From assembly GCA_000469685.2 (NCBI GenBank), contig LS997565.1:7203005-7267004 (forward strand): a stretch of DNA of 64,000 nt. Reading direction: 5' to 3'. The notes under the pieces are model-generated. The model had not been told where the DNA came from and made no database searches. It was given only the letters and a program-made list of their open reading frames with translations. The stretch comes from Haemonchus contortus. Lineage: Eukaryota > Nematoda > Chromadorea > Rhabditida > Trichostrongylidae. Shown here piece after piece: positions 15,401 to 26,498 of this stretch. Within the stretch, counting starts at the first letter, position 1. Each line of letters starts with the position of its first letter. The position numbers and the translations under genes were made by a program.

Positions 15401-16622
15401 CCTACTCTTCGGGAGCCGCATCATCATCCCGCTCGCACTCCAGCCAACTGTCATGAGAGCGCTCCACGAAGGACATCCAGGAATGAATAGGATGAAGGCT
15501 CTTGCTCGCAGCCACGTATTCTGGACGAAGATCAACGACGACTTGGAGAGGCTCGTTCGTACCTGCGCCGCCTGTCAGGAAACCGCCAAGTCACCCGTCA
15601 AGAACACACTTTGTTCATGGTCTCGCCCGGATGCGCCTTGGAGCCGTATTCATATTGATTTCGCTGGCCCGATTGAAGGAATTTCCTACCTGGTGGTCGT
15701 CGACGCTTTCTCGAAATGGCCGGAAATCATACCAATGACTTCCACCACCTCTACTGCAACGCTAAGGGAGCTCCGACGTCTATTCGCGCAATTCGGACTT
15801 CCTCAGACAATCGTCTCAGATAACGGAACTCAATTCACCTCCGCTGAGTTCCAGGATTTTTGCCGAATCAATGGAATCAAGCACGTCCGGTCGCCACCGT
15901 TTCATCCTCAGTCAAATGGACAAGCTGAACGCTTCGTCGACACATTCAAACGCTCAATCGGAAAGATTAGGAGCAAAGGACCGGCCGTGGACGCTCTACA
16001 CACATTTCTCTTCACCTATAGGAACACGCCGTGCAACGCATCACCCGATGGACGATCTCCCGCAGAAAACTTCATCGGTCGACGCCTTCGCAGCACACTA
16101 GACTTGCTGAAGCCTAGCCATTCGCCAGAAGCTAGGTCAGACATCGTCATGGAGATGCAGTTCAATAGACGACATGGAGCCAAGCCGAAGACGTTCGAGC
16201 CTAAGGACCTTGTTTTCGCTCGCGACTTCCGCTCCGGACAACCCAGATGGTCCCCCGGACATGTTCTACGACGACATGGACGCACGCTATACGACGTGTT
16301 GGTTCAAGGATCCATCTGGAAGCGCCACGCCAATCAACTTCGCCCACGTGACTCACTGGGAGAAACAATTGATCTGACAAATGCATTCGACATGCCGTTC
16401 AATTCCTCACCAGACTCGCCTTCAGGGACGTCATCCACACTACCGTCGTCTCCTATGGCCACTGCAGCCCCGCTCACGACAACGACGACGACAACAACGA
16501 CGACGACTACACCACCAGCGCCTCCTGCCGTTGCACCGCGCCGTTCGACCCGTACTCGACGCCCTCCAGACTTCCTTCAGATTGACCCGTACGCCAAGTC
16601 GTACCGGGGTCGTCAATCTTAG
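12387..16622 (+). CDS. Gag-Pol polyprotein of the LTR retrotransposon
   Basis: The frame is 1411 residues from the ATG inside the 5' LTR to TAG 16620-16622. An in-frame extension to 12291 exists but lacks an ATG near the predicted transcript start. In order: a Gag-like N-terminal part; a zinc knuckle CPICQQQHWKKDC near residue 288 with C-x2-C-x3-H-x4-C spacing, one residue shorter than the usual knuckle; the aspartic protease motif LDTGADVTI near 359; reverse transcriptase with YLDD near 651; RNase H with DASDYGIGAV near 800; integrase HHCC (HEGHPGMN...CAACQ, about 1027-1060) and the DDE core (HIDFAGP, SDNGTQF, GQAERF at about 1088, 1143 and 1180). The C terminus is Ser/Thr/Pro-rich. No frameshift separates Gag and Pol. 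The product would direct reverse transcription and integration of the element. Confidence 0.97.
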   Translation: MASNKPSCSSRLPKDTTTGDQDNDFKDYAAIAGMPEDPAMKDLLQMMANQQKLLVDLLQKMATSTTAPQETLYDRISRRIEKFSFDADQDDHFDLWFNRHKDIFEVDCQGMEEAKKTRLLVAALDAASHTRFVRHILPKEPRDLNWADTVETLKTLFGTKKSVFRRRFECFRMNFSPNEDIDNFVNLLKARALEANFKDIRKDTLECLALVFAFQAPELADYRVRFLRKLDEDERTTVDDLAREYHAWKSVKDDSKIVEAANSPEIRTVQKRKKLRLPTATKPRLPPSPCPICQQQHWKKDCPQNHRATSAAQESRTAPRRRAKQSSPRTWYQRAIGRTGDVQKYLEVHINGHPTRLQLDTGADVTIISRPTWMQLGSPRLQKTSDVFKGANGLPLPIHGKFDADFKVMDNQGKAHPGEGVCYVSDDNDLLGITWIEQISDFNSVLKRFNIQKVQTLDYDAIRDKTIAKLKHHFTDVFKPELGRCTKTKATLYLKPDAHPVFIKKRPVPYASLPLLDAEIDRLVAQNVISAVDHSQWAAPIVAVRKANGSIRLCADFSTGLNDALLLHRHPLPTAEDVFTKLNGGTVFSQIDFADAYLQVEVDDDSKELLTINTHRGLYRYNRLPFGVKSAPGIFQQIIDSMISGLNGVAAYLDDVIVTGRTLSEHNANLEALFSRISAYGFRVRADKCHFVMTQLTYLGNVITAAGRRPDPKKIDAITQMPKPKDTAQVRSFLGLINYYGAFVPEMRQIRAPLDALLKKDTPFNWNPECDAAFERAKEVLASDLLLTHYNPDLPIVVAADASDYGIGAVISHRYPDGSEKAVYHASRSLSATEKNYGQIEKEGLALIYAVRKFHRYIYGRHFTLLTDHKPLLAIFGSKRGVPAYSANRLQRWRLALRAYDFDIEYRSTTSFGQADALSRLISAQSPPEEDVIIATIARDVNAIFRDNVNRLPVTAEDVARATADDDCLRQVLDHVVHNNWPKKLSPTVANYAHLRNDLSTQQGCLLFGSRIIIPLALQPTVMRALHEGHPGMNRMKALARSHVFWTKINDDLERLVRTCAACQETAKSPVKNTLCSWSRPDAPWSRIHIDFAGPIEGISYLVVVDAFSKWPEIIPMTSTTSTATLRELRRLFAQFGLPQTIVSDNGTQFTSAEFQDFCRINGIKHVRSPPFHPQSNGQAERFVDTFKRSIGKIRSKGPAVDALHTFLFTYRNTPCNASPDGRSPAENFIGRRLRSTLDLLKPSHSPEARSDIVMEMQFNRRHGAKPKTFEPKDLVFARDFRSGQPRWSPGHVLRRHGRTLYDVLVQGSIWKRHANQLRPRDSLGETIDLTNAFDMPFNSSPDSPSGTSSTLPSSPMATAAPLTTTTTTTTTTTTPPAPPAVAPRRSTRTRRPPDFLQIDPYAKSYRGRQS

Positions 16623-16630
16623 GGGGGAGG

Positions 16631-16812
16631 TGTTGGGGCATCTGTGATCTCTACTACTAGAGTAGTTGATCTTGCATTGTACTGACCTGCCCAGTTTGAC
16701 CAGGAGATCTGGCGGGCCGGAGCAGTATATAAACTGTAACTTTGTTGTACATTTATTATTCATGGCTTCTAACAAACCTTCCTGCTCTTCCCGACTTCCC
16801 AAGGACACAACA
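16631..16812 (+). repeat. 3' LTR
   Basis: 182 bp with two differences from the 5' LTR, preceded by the polypurine tract and followed by GTATC. Confidence 0.95.
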
Positions 16813-16978
16813 GTATCATTCCGACTCGGCAGCCCCTTTCCATTAGTTTATGATGACAGACACGAGTAACTAACCAGGACGTAGTGTTTCACGGATATCA
16901 GCATAAAGTGAAAGTAAAGTCTTGGGACGCTGACCAATCCCGTCTGAAAGCCCACGCATTCAACTTCCATTTTGAATC

Positions 16979-17180
16979 TTAGTGGCGTTCTGAATGCCTA
17001 TGTTGCCCATACGATGACTTGCGGTGGCCAGCCGATGTACAAGTCAGTGCCTTTACCCTCCCAAACGAGTTTGGTATCAATTGTCCGACCTCTGAGAGGT
17101 GGAACGGTTGATTAGGCGGATATCGATTCGAGGTTCGATCCCAATGACTTAGGGTAAGAGGTAGTGCGCCACTTCCCACT
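16979..17180 (-). repeat. Dispersed repeat, inverted copy, with B-box-like motif
   Basis: Its reverse complement aligns by eye with 7380-7500, 9150-9320 and 52060-52330 (GATACCAAACTCG, GCACTGACTTGTACATCGG, CTGGCCACCGCAAGTCAT). The plus strand carries GGTTCGATCCC near 17129, which matches a tRNA/SINE B box. I could not find a convincing A box, so SINE origin is only a suggestion. Confidence 0.6.
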
Positions 17181-18846
17181 GCACCTCTTTCGCCCGGTTA
17201 TCAGCATAGTTAGAAGAAATGTAAAATACTTAGAAAAAATTCGATGGCCACGAGAGAAGCCCTGCTAAGTACAGAACTTCTAGTATGCTTGACCCGTTAC
17301 TCTGCGATCTAAAGGCCAATGATGTTGAGCATGAGAAAGGACGTCAAGAGTCGGGAAAATATAGAAGTATCGGAGCCAAAGCGAAACTGTGTTGGGGAGC
17401 CCTAATAAGCTCAATCGACCATAACAGCCCTTTGTAGAAAGTATAGAGCTTGACAACGAAAGTCTTTTATACCGTATGGAATGAAGTAAAACTGTCATTG
17501 AACAGAACTACACAAATTCGCTCGTAGAATTTCTTCTGATCAAGAATAACAAAGCAACATCAGTACTGCTCATCCTCTCTGGCTCTTAACACATTGGTTA
17601 CCTAGACAGCTCAGGTACCCGGTCACTAATACACCTTGATTTTTCCCCCAACTTTACTTGCTTGTAATTACTTTCTAGCTTATTTACATTACTCGGGAAT
17701 GGTTTCTAAGAGAGATGCTTTGGCCTTTTTTCATTCAATTGTGTGGCTAGGATATCGAACCACTCTCAGCAGACATCTATAGTGATATTGCATATGCCGG
17801 TAGAAGCTTTCCTGCACAATCCCTCTAGAGCCCTAACATCAGTAGAACGTGACGTATGACGTACTTACTTACTTTCCATCAATTGCGGCTAATGGAGATT
17901 TTTATCTGATGGGTCTTAAAAGGGATGAAGCCAAGGAGCTGAATAGTAGATTTCTAAGCCTTCATCGAATTCAAAAACCTTAGTCTGTTTGAGTTAATGA
18001 TCAATGGTGCCACAAGAATCCCTGGTATTAAGGCATATGGGATAGCCAACAGAAGCAACATTTTTTTCCTGAGTGTGAGTTTTTTTCCGATACTGACAGC
18101 AGGGCAGCAATGTCGAGCTTGTGCCTGCCGAGTGGAAACCTATACAACTTGTAAAAATCGGCACCTCGGAAAGTAGCAGGCTTAAACCACCCAAATGGAA
18201 TAACAGTTTCTGAGAAGGTATCATCTGTCCTCCAACTGAACACGGCTCCTTTCCACAATCCCAACATTTAGAAAAAGATATCTTTGACATGGGTACCGCT
18301 CACTACAAACACACCCCGAGCAGCAATGTCGGGGCTCTACTCAGTCCAGCAGCCCATTGAACTCAACTATTAAGCATTATTAAACTTGTCCAGCTGTTTC
18401 TTGTAGCAATAAGGAAAATGATAACATAGGGACAAAGCATTTCACCTAGAATGAGAGTACTCATCAATAGCCTGTTTAAATTTCCTACTTTTAGAAGCCT
18501 CGTGAAAATTTCATGTTCTTTCGAATGAACTTCGAACTCTCAGTTTGACACACAGGCACAAATTGGCCTAACAAGCGAATTCGCAATGGAGCAATACAGT
18601 GATAGAAGTTAATTTATCGTGCATTCCCTCAATCTGTGGATACAACACTCAAAACGAAGCGATATTTGCAATCTTGAACCTATCCTATCTGCATAACAAT
18701 TAACAAGGCAGAAAAATATACAAACGAACTAATAGGAGGCAATTTTACTGAGTAAGGCCACCAAATCCTTCGTGGATAGCCAATGTTGACTATCCCAACA
18801 CGCCCCACAAAGCGAATGAGCAATCATTGTAAACCGATGCTCGAAA
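17181..18846. other. Non-coding part of copy B
   Basis: No gene is recognised. Similarity to 6340-6990 and 7130-7240 is the main content. Confidence 0.5.
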
Positions 18847-18849
18847 TTG

Positions 18850-19110
18850 AGTGATCAGACATTCATACAAGTAGTGCACAAGAGTATGGAAGCGATGAAA
18901 TCAACTCAACAATGGAATAGACCTCTAGCAGCGCACACTCACAACAGACTTTCTTTTCCATCAATTTTGAGACCCAGCTTACGGGAGAATTCTGATTGCT
19001 ATTTTGATGGTCCAACTGAACCATCACAACGGTGCGTGGTCAGCGGTCAGCCAGTACGAAAGCAAATGAATTCCTCGGAAAGTAGTGATTCGAGCGATCT
19101 CTTTTTTTGA
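18850..19110 (+). CDS. Possible terminal exon of an unknown gene
   Basis: An open frame that can follow the acceptor GTGATCAG (18851-18858) encodes about 84 residues. It has a normal protein-like composition and an acidic-serine end (SSESSDSSDLFF) before TGA. No upstream exon is identified and the family is unknown. Confidence 0.25.
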   Translation, partial: SDQTFIQVVHKSMEAMKSTQQWNRPLAAHTHNRLSFPSILRPSLRENSDCYFDGPTEPSQRCVVSGQPVRKQMNSSESSDSSDLFF

Positions 19111-19510
19111 AAAATTTGGAGGATGTATGTAGACGGCAAATGTTACCATTCATAATACAGACAACGGTTGCCTCCGCTGATATTTTGGCTTCTCTGCAGA
19201 GGGCCGCAACTACTCCATACGCTATCTCAGAAACTCCAGCCCACTACTGTCAAAAATAGCCAACTATATGACCACCCTTCCCATCCCACCTAACCTTATC
19301 ATTTCCTCATTTCCATACATCTCCCTCCATTAACAGGCTAGACACACGGCCAGGCCACATTTTTTTCGCATACTATAATAGTAAAGCTAGACTTCGCAAT
19401 GGTAATAATATTTCTTTCTATGAATTTCATGATGTTAAAACACATCTAAATGAAAAAATATTCAAAGAGGAGAACGTAATGAAACGAAGATAACATACAG
19501 AAACAACAGT
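19111..19510. other. 3' flank of mS25 gene, nothing recognised
   Basis: AT-rich with no coding signal. It presumably contains the 3' UTR of the minus-strand gene ending at 19511. Confidence 0.5.
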
Positions 19511-20670
19511 CTATATCAGATTGTGGTTCCACCTCCACTTGCCAGTCATGTACTTTGGTGCTTGCAATAGTGCCGTACATGGATGTTGCCCTTGCACCTC
19601 ACACATGCACTGAAATCGATCAGGGTATACAATTACGAATCGAATAAAAAAGTATAGTTTCCGACTATTCCCCACGATTAGCCTAAATCCGAAGAATTTC
19701 AAACAATCGAACCTGTCTTTTGCATTTTGAACCAAAATCGGCAGGGTTCAACTTTGCGATCTCCATCAACTCCTCTCTTTTCTTTACAAGCTCTGTTTTC
19801 CCTAATGTAGTAGCAAGACGAGTTTCAATTTCTTCACGATTTAAGCCTTCCAAGTCGAACAACACCTCACGACCGTCTTCTGCAAATGCTTCGATAAAAA
19901 GACAATATTTTACAAAACGAAATATTGACGTGATGAGGAATCAGTCATGCTCTGTGGAGTGTCGATAATATGACCTTGGAACTTTGTTTCGTTTACTGAT
20001 CGCGTCAAAAATTTCAAAATGATCATGAATTCACACAAAAGAATTCCGCCTTCTTCAATTGCGCTAAACTCTCCACGCACAACAGATTTCACCGAGCTCT
20101 CGAAACTAGACATAAAGTAGATGGCGAACTACGAACATCCCGTGGTATTATAGTCTGAATAATCGTTAAGATGTCTACGACAGAAAAGCTCAAGAAAAAC
20201 AAATGGAAAAATACTCACTCAAGTACGCCCTCGCAAACGGGGTAATGACGGTGTCGATGTGCTTGACGAGCTGTACCTTTGGATTTTTGAATTGAAGTTG
20301 AGCCCAATGCCAGAACACAAATTCTCGAGCTCCTCGTTGCTCTTCATTAGGCCGCCTATGAAAGCCCATCGCGAACACCTGAAGCTGAACTAATTAAAAA
20401 GAACCCACATAAAAAATTGAGAGCTCCATTACTTTCGAGATGCTCTTTCATCCATGTAGCTACCGAAAGCAGCGGTCAAAAACCCTCATAAAAAAGCTGT
20501 CGCCGGACCAAATAATTACTGTTGTTTTATTGAGTGCAAAACTAGTATTGAAATGACATCTTTGATAATGAGCACTGTTTCACCTGTACGTCATCCCTGA
20601 ATTTGATTTTCCCTTGCTGTAGATAATAAAAGGTCCGCCGAAGCGGCATTGTACCATGCATGAACGGCAT
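19511..20670 (-). CDS. mrps-25: Mitochondrial small ribosomal subunit protein mS25 (MRPS25)
   Basis: Four exons close perfectly in phase: 20584-20670, 20219-20378, 19713-19879 and 19511-19609. They encode 170 residues; the human protein has about 173. The N terminus (MPFMHGTMPLRRTFYYLQQG) matches the MRPS25 start. The second exon has GAREFVFWHWAQLQFKNP, corresponding to the family's RKFVFFN...QYKNPWVQ region. The third carries the helical part with ...LNPADFGSKCKRQ, and the last the Cys-containing end (CMCEVQGQHPC) and a basic GKWRWNH tail. It is a structural component of the mitochondrial ribosome small subunit. It lies 396 bp downstream of the AIMP2-like gene on the same strand, a spacing compatible with a nematode operon. 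A small open frame inside its second intron is not supported. Confidence 0.95.
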
Positions 20671-21066
20671 CTTGCCTAGAAGTGGCTCTTCAAAAAAAAA
20701 GCTGAACAATTTTTCAGTTGTATCGGGTGGAAACGGAATGAAGAACAAACGGCTACAGAACCTCTGATATACAGAAAAGCTTCTTCTGAAGAGTATTTAT
20801 GACACGCTAAAACAACAAAGCACTGCAACTTCGAAAAAACTGTCAAGTAAAATCCATGAGAAACATTTCCTATAACCTTCGCGAACAACAAAACCTTAGA
20901 AGATCAAGAAAAATAACAAAAAGGCACACATCAAAACAAAATAGGTTTCTTCTGACTAAAACTCTCGTCAATATTGTCATTCCATTCTAGATTACGCCCA
21001 GAGTTCAAGACTAGAGTGGAAACGGTACACTACGCCTCATAGTCGATACCAGCAATCAACAAATCT

Positions 21067-23537
21067 TCACATAACTGAATCTAGCCTCTTCGACCACAGC
21101 TCTACATTATTCGGAAGAGGAGATGTTGAAGACCCAATCAAAACAGACCTGTAAAAGCAATAATTTTCCGCAGTAGTTATAGAGAAGCAGATGTAGGAAC
21201 TGTAGAATAAATCAATGAAATGCAAAATCATTAGATCGGGACTTCGAGCTGTTCTGCTTTTCGAGAAGGTACGAGTAATGTATGTTACGTAAATTATTTT
21301 GTTTTGCATTTTTTTAAATTTACAACATGTTTTGAGTAGTTGGCGCTGGAGTAACAGCAAAACTTGTATTCTACTTAGAAAAGTTGCGGTCGAGGTGAAA
21401 TTCGCATTCTGCGCAACTAACAGAGCCACATCAATTTTCCGTTTTCCTTTTTACCATATGATGCGCAATAATGTCACTTAGATTGCTCTAAAGAGATAGG
21501 AACTGAAAGAATACCTCGCAACGACGTCGGCCACACCAAAATTGAACTGCGATCCGAGAGCATCAAACTGCGAAAGAAACCTGCTTGCCTCACGGATAAC
21601 CTGTTCTTTAGTCATTTTCCCGCCTAGTACCAAGTCTACCTGGAACAAAAAAGTAGATAGGTAGTCGCTTATTTATATAGCAAGGAAAACTTGGACTATT
21701 AAGATTCCACCTTTGAAAGCCACACGTGCTGGTGGGCTGCTTGAATTGAGTGGTTGGGCGCGAACGAGAAAATACCCAAAGCAGCGCCTAGGAGTTTCCA
21801 ACTAGTTGTGCGACATTTCAGCGGGCAACCGGGGGACACGACAGAAAAGTTGTCTAAATCTTATGAAATTATAATCAGCCTATCAACCTTTCAGAATAAA
21901 GTATATGCGGAGTATAAACTTCGAGGGAGCGTGTTTCTCTAACAATGCAAAAAAAACCTCCGAGGGATGTATTAATCGTGGTAGTCGACGGCTCCTTGCA
22001 ATCATTAGACACGACGCCTTTGAAAGCTACATTTCTTTTCGAGCCTACGTTCGATAATGCTTCCACCCACGGTTGATCTTCCGGCGTAAACGTAAGCGTG
22101 ATGTCACCCAAACCTGAACAAGATCAATCCGTTGCAAATATGTCAAATAGTCCAAAAGCAAATGTGGAAGTGAGAAAAGCACACTTTTCCTGTCGAACTC
22201 CACAAATGACTGTGGGAGACATGCAGTGAGAGATTGTCCAGTTTCAGATGTTGTTTTTTCCTCCTAAATGACTGCATTCCAAATGAAAAAATCTAGCAAG
22301 CCAATTACAACTAGGCTTACATTAATTGTCCACTGTCGATCAGAAGAACCAACAGCAGCAGATTTAACTCCACTCGATGGAGCAGTTCCCACCTATAAAA
22401 AAAGGAGTACTAGCAAACTTTTTCTCAATTGATGTGGCTGCACAGATAGAGAGATATTTCGCGGAATAGAGAAACATTTCCGATAATAGAAAAACATTCG
22501 AGAACCTTTAGAGAAATAAAACGACATCCGCTCCAGGATCCTACCTTGCTTTTAGCTTCCGCCTTAGCAGCCTTGCGTGCTTCCTTCTTTGCTTCCTTAT
22601 CCTTCTTGGTGTCATTCTTCGACGCTGCTACGTGGTTTTCAGAGGAAGAAGGAGCAGCAGTCACGATCTCCTTCTTTCCCTTCTCGTTTTTCTTCGCACC
22701 TACTTGAAGTGCAATAATAATACAAGTACTAGTGGAAGTTACAAGAGTGAACTTACCAGCTTTTTCCATTTCTTTCAGCAAATTGTCAAGGGTCGAGCCA
22801 AGGTTCATGAGAGATTTAATGAGATCATGTTGTTTATGCTCTATTTCCTTTGCTGGATCAAATGTCTCCTCCGGTAATCCATTACACATAGTGTCGGCGC
22901 TCTTAAACTGGTCCCCTTTATTGTTAGCACAAAGTGTCAGAGATAAAACAGGATGAAGTAACTGCAACTATCTTTCTTTCAAAATACGGCATTCGCTGTA
23001 ACTAAGTGAGCACAAGCAACAGATCACGTACTCTAAATACTGCATAGGAACGAAGAAAGTATCGAAAGTTCATCAAAAGTAAGCACGTTCTGGTATGCTT
23101 GAGCTAGTCGTTTTCGCATTTAAATTTTTATTAGCCTTACAGCAAGCTATAAAACATCGATGGAGGATTAACAAACGAACGATAAACTCTTTTACTCGCA
23201 TGGTCAATCCAAAAATGGTGAATCTACTGGAACTGAAACATTGCAGACTCTTGTAGCACGGTTGAGATATTCGGCATAGGGGCAGCGGTAATTATTAATG
23301 GGAAATTTCGCCTGTCTGATACATCCTAGCGCGAGGACGCAGTTTAACAATCCCTTGAGTTATTTGAGACTCCATGCCTCGATTTTATGACCAGGGGGAT
23401 GCAACCGGAAAAGAGGAAAACCGACTCACATTGCTGTTAGTAGTGCCGTGGTAACTTGGAATAGTGTACATAATGTCAATAGGCTTGACATCCAAATCGA
23501 CCGGCACCAATGGGGGAAGTTTATACATGGAAGACAT
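21067..23537 (-). CDS. aimp-2: Probable AIMP2 (p38), multi-tRNA-synthetase complex scaffold
   Basis: Eight exons chain in phase to 307 residues: 23430-23537, 22757-22907, 22545-22699, 22321-22392, 22185-22263, about 21958-22113, about 21515-21635 and 21067-21148. Human AIMP2 is 320 residues. The N terminus has MYKLPPLV and MYTIPSYHG, like the MYRLPNVHG segment of AIMP2. Next comes a predicted coiled-coil (KQHDLIKSLMNLGSTLDNL), then a Lys/Ala-rich linker not seen in the human protein (KKDKEAKKEARKAAKAEAK). The C-terminal half looks like the GST-C-like domain, with FGVADVVAR matching TVADVVLW and a final helix LPNNVELWSKRLDSVM. In the family, AIMP2 holds lysyl- and other tRNA synthetases together. 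The exon 6/7 junction is the least certain. It is first in a possible operon with mrps-25. Confidence 0.78.
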
Positions 23538-26498
23538 TGTATTACCTGAAACGAGTTCAGATTGTCAGAAAGTAATCTGGCTCCTAAATATCAAAAGCCA
23601 TACAGAAGACAGGAAATTCGGGTAGCGAAGCCTATTCAAACAATAATTCTTAAACACAAATATGAATCAATAAAATGGTTACAGAAATAACTGGCACTTT
23701 TTTTATGAAAAGACCAGATGGGAAATCAAGTAAGAGGAGATCCTCACTAATTCAGATTAGCTGGTTCACATAAATGCCAGAAAAAGAAAGCCATCTGCTA
23801 CCTGTGATTAACATTAAAGGAAGTAAATAAGGAGCAGTGGATAAATGAGGAAAAATTAAATGAAATGTCGAAGTGCGCACAGAATATTACGTGACTTTAC
23901 ACACTTCATGGAACTCGTCCGCTGAGAGGTGGGTGGATAGCTCGGCTCCTAGTTGGTGTAAGCTGCTACTTAGAGGGCCCTCAATAATGGCTAGATGACG
24001 TAGTTCTCGGCCACAAAAGAGAAAACAGTCCCTGCAGAAAAAGTTCCCTGCATGTAAAAAGCCCCATGAAGTCTCTCAAAAAAGAGAGACGATGAACGAG
24101 TAGAAGCCTTGGATCACTACCCCTCAGGTAGGTCCTTCTTGTGTAGCTTGAATCTTACTAGAAGAAGTGACCGCTATAATTTCAGCGGCTAGTAGTTATC
24201 GTACTTTCCATTCTTGTCCATACATGTATAGCAGTACCTGTCCTGGACGGATGAGCTTCAGGTCCTTGATTCCCCTCTCATTTTCAGATTTCCCAGGCTG
24301 AGAGCGGGGATAGATCAAATCAGAAGACCAGATAGTTGAGAAAACTGGTATAATAACAAGTCAACGCTGTACTAGAAATTGCTTTAGAATTGATCGAACG
24401 GCCAGTTTTTTATTATTTGGGACGACTGCTTTACACTGAGAGACTTAGGAGTGTGCTCTGGTATTCCGCCAGAATCAATTGCTGTATTCTTTCATGTTAC
24501 GGATATGATTCCTTATCTTCCCCTTTTCTTCACACTACTTCTTTAGGCACTTTACCCAGCACCCTGCCGGATGTGAACCCATTTAGTGAAATGAGAGTCT
24601 CTCAATTTGACATTTCCAGTTTTGGTCTTTTTGTACAGCACTGCTCAAATGATTTCGGAATCAAACATTAAAAATTTCGCTATTACGAGCAGGACCCCAC
24701 TTAATCGTGTCTGGCAGAAGAACTTTAGATCCCGATGCATCAGCCCCAAAATCTGAAAACCCTGCACCTAATCGAATTATCTTGACATGTTTCTCTTCAG
24801 TCATTGGAAATGGTTAACTGTCGCTGTCCATCCGGTTCTGTACTCATTCTAAGTGTAACTAGCAAAATTCCACATAAGGAGTCTTTGGTAGAACCTAGAA
24901 CCCCATAAGACTATCTTACTATCTAGCATTTTGCATGTACAGCTCTCATTTAACTAGCGCTAAAATCTGGGGAAAGTCCCTCCTCGAGTTCTTTGGGTTA
25001 ATTCTCTTCACTCGGTTACCTCAAGTCAACTTCGCCCAAAATCTCACCCAAGTCGATTAGAAGGGTCTTTGGCGATACTTAGGCTAAAACAGCACCACAT
25101 CACCATTTACCTGCCTTATTGTAGGGGGAGAATTATGAACTATGCCATCAAAGACGGTTCACTGTCCAGCTCTAGTCACGTACTGTATCAGAATAATAAT
25201 TTTGTAGTAGCACTGGTAAAATTTCGGCTACGCCATATCTGCTCTTTAATGGATAATGTTCGTGGTCCATATTGAAATTTATACGGTGAGGTTTATTAGA
25301 AATCACTCTTGTTAGAGAAGGATCATCCACTACCTTCCCAAAGGATACCTCTTCCACTTCACCCAGATCTTTCATTCCTTCTTCACATAGAATCACTTGA
25401 TGGGTACGCACTAACTGTGCAGTTGATTCAGCTATTTTGAAGGAGTTCGAAGACTTCTCTTACTTTGTAGTTTCCCTACCAGATTTTTCATTTCGGGCCC
25501 TTTCTTCTTTTCTCTATCTATACTTCATTTCTGAAGAGCCTTCCCCTCACCATGAAGATAGGCGGAAGAATAGAAAGAAATGCTCGTACGCTTATTTTAG
25601 CCCCGGGGCTAAATTCTGTCCTACCAGTTAAGAGATCGGAACTGTTTCTTTCCGGACCGAACAAATACTGCCGGATATAACGGATGTAACTTCTTTGGCC
25701 TTCCTGTTTGCCCAAGTGCACGACGGCAGAAATTCAATACGATTCAAAGTTCCTATCTCAATAACTTTACTGCTTCCCACCACGCAAGTGATACAAATTA
25801 CAATTTACTACCAGTAACGAGTAAATGTACCAACGTTTTGACTTGATGTTTTGTTAACTGCTGTTATTTCGCCACAGTACAAGGATTACGGTAGGAATTC
25901 TTGCCGCATTGATCTCACCCACGGTTGCGCCCACATTAGGAGTAACTTTTCCCAATCTTGTTTGTGGATTACAGCATATGATTTTTGAGCTCATTCCAGC
26001 TGGAACTGTTCAAAAAGTTCGTTATCGACGAAATACAGCTTCAGCGCCGAGCGGGCGCCAGCACTCAGTGTTGATTGCCGATGTACTTGACAGCTGCCCT
26101 AGCGCTAGTCCGATGGACGAGTTTTTCTTATTGATGCTTTTGCTGCCATTGAAAGTGCTGATGCATTACTTGCCATTAGATAACGTCCACGTATTATCTG
26201 TGTGTTTTATGTTGCTCTAAGTCGTCATCAGAGTTTTTATGTAAATTTGAAAGTAACTCGGTTGCAGCTTGTGCTTCATCTTTCTGTTCGATTTTGTCAA
26301 TATGATGTTTCAGCACTTGGCAATAACCACCGATGCTTTCAACTCGTGCTGTCACTGCATCGGGACGATGTCTTACAACAGCGCCACATTCTTCTACGTA
26401 GGCTTTCAAGTTGTTTCGTTTATGCATAACTTCTTTTTTTCAAAATTTTGGTTTATTTCATTTCTTTCCTTTTCCTTCCTCTCATGAGCTCATTTAAG
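23538..26498. other. Intergenic stretch, no supported gene
   Basis: It lies between the AIMP2 5' end and component X, so it must contain both promoters. Open frames at 25909-26220 (+) and 26194-26427 (-) overlap in opposite directions. The minus one (KAYVEECGAVVRHRPDAV) has a plausible helical composition, but neither has splice partners I can support. The first exon(s) of the component X gene should lie here. Confidence 0.4.

Larger units (their letters stand above)
12256..16812 (+). mobile_element. Complete Gypsy-type LTR retrotransposon
   Basis: It has two 182-bp LTRs (12256-12437 and 16631-16812), both TGTTG...CAACA, flanked by the 5-bp duplication GTATC. The LTRs differ at two sites (T/G at 12263/16638 and T/C at 12398/16773), which points to a recent insertion. 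A primer-binding-site-like TGGCGATCAGG starts at 12440, two bases after the 5' LTR. The purine run AGGGGGGAGG (16621-16630) abuts the 3' LTR as polypurine tract. One uninterrupted Gag-Pol frame lies between. The order protease, RT, RNase H, integrase is that of Metaviridae (Gypsy). It interrupts segmental copy B. Confidence 0.97.

Noticed and set aside
17129..17139. tRNA gene suggested by GGTTCGATCCC
   Set aside because: I could not fold a cloverleaf and found no matching A box at normal distance. It is kept only as a B-box-like motif in a dispersed repeat.
19910..20113. 67-codon minus-strand frame with ATG
   Set aside because: It lies entirely inside the second intron of the mS25 gene, whose flanking exons close in phase without it.
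26194..26427. Minus-strand frame with helical composition (KAYVEECGAVVRHRPDAV)
   Set aside because: It looks protein-like, but no neighbouring minus-strand exon joins it, and the plus strand is open over part of the same stretch. Not enough to call a gene.
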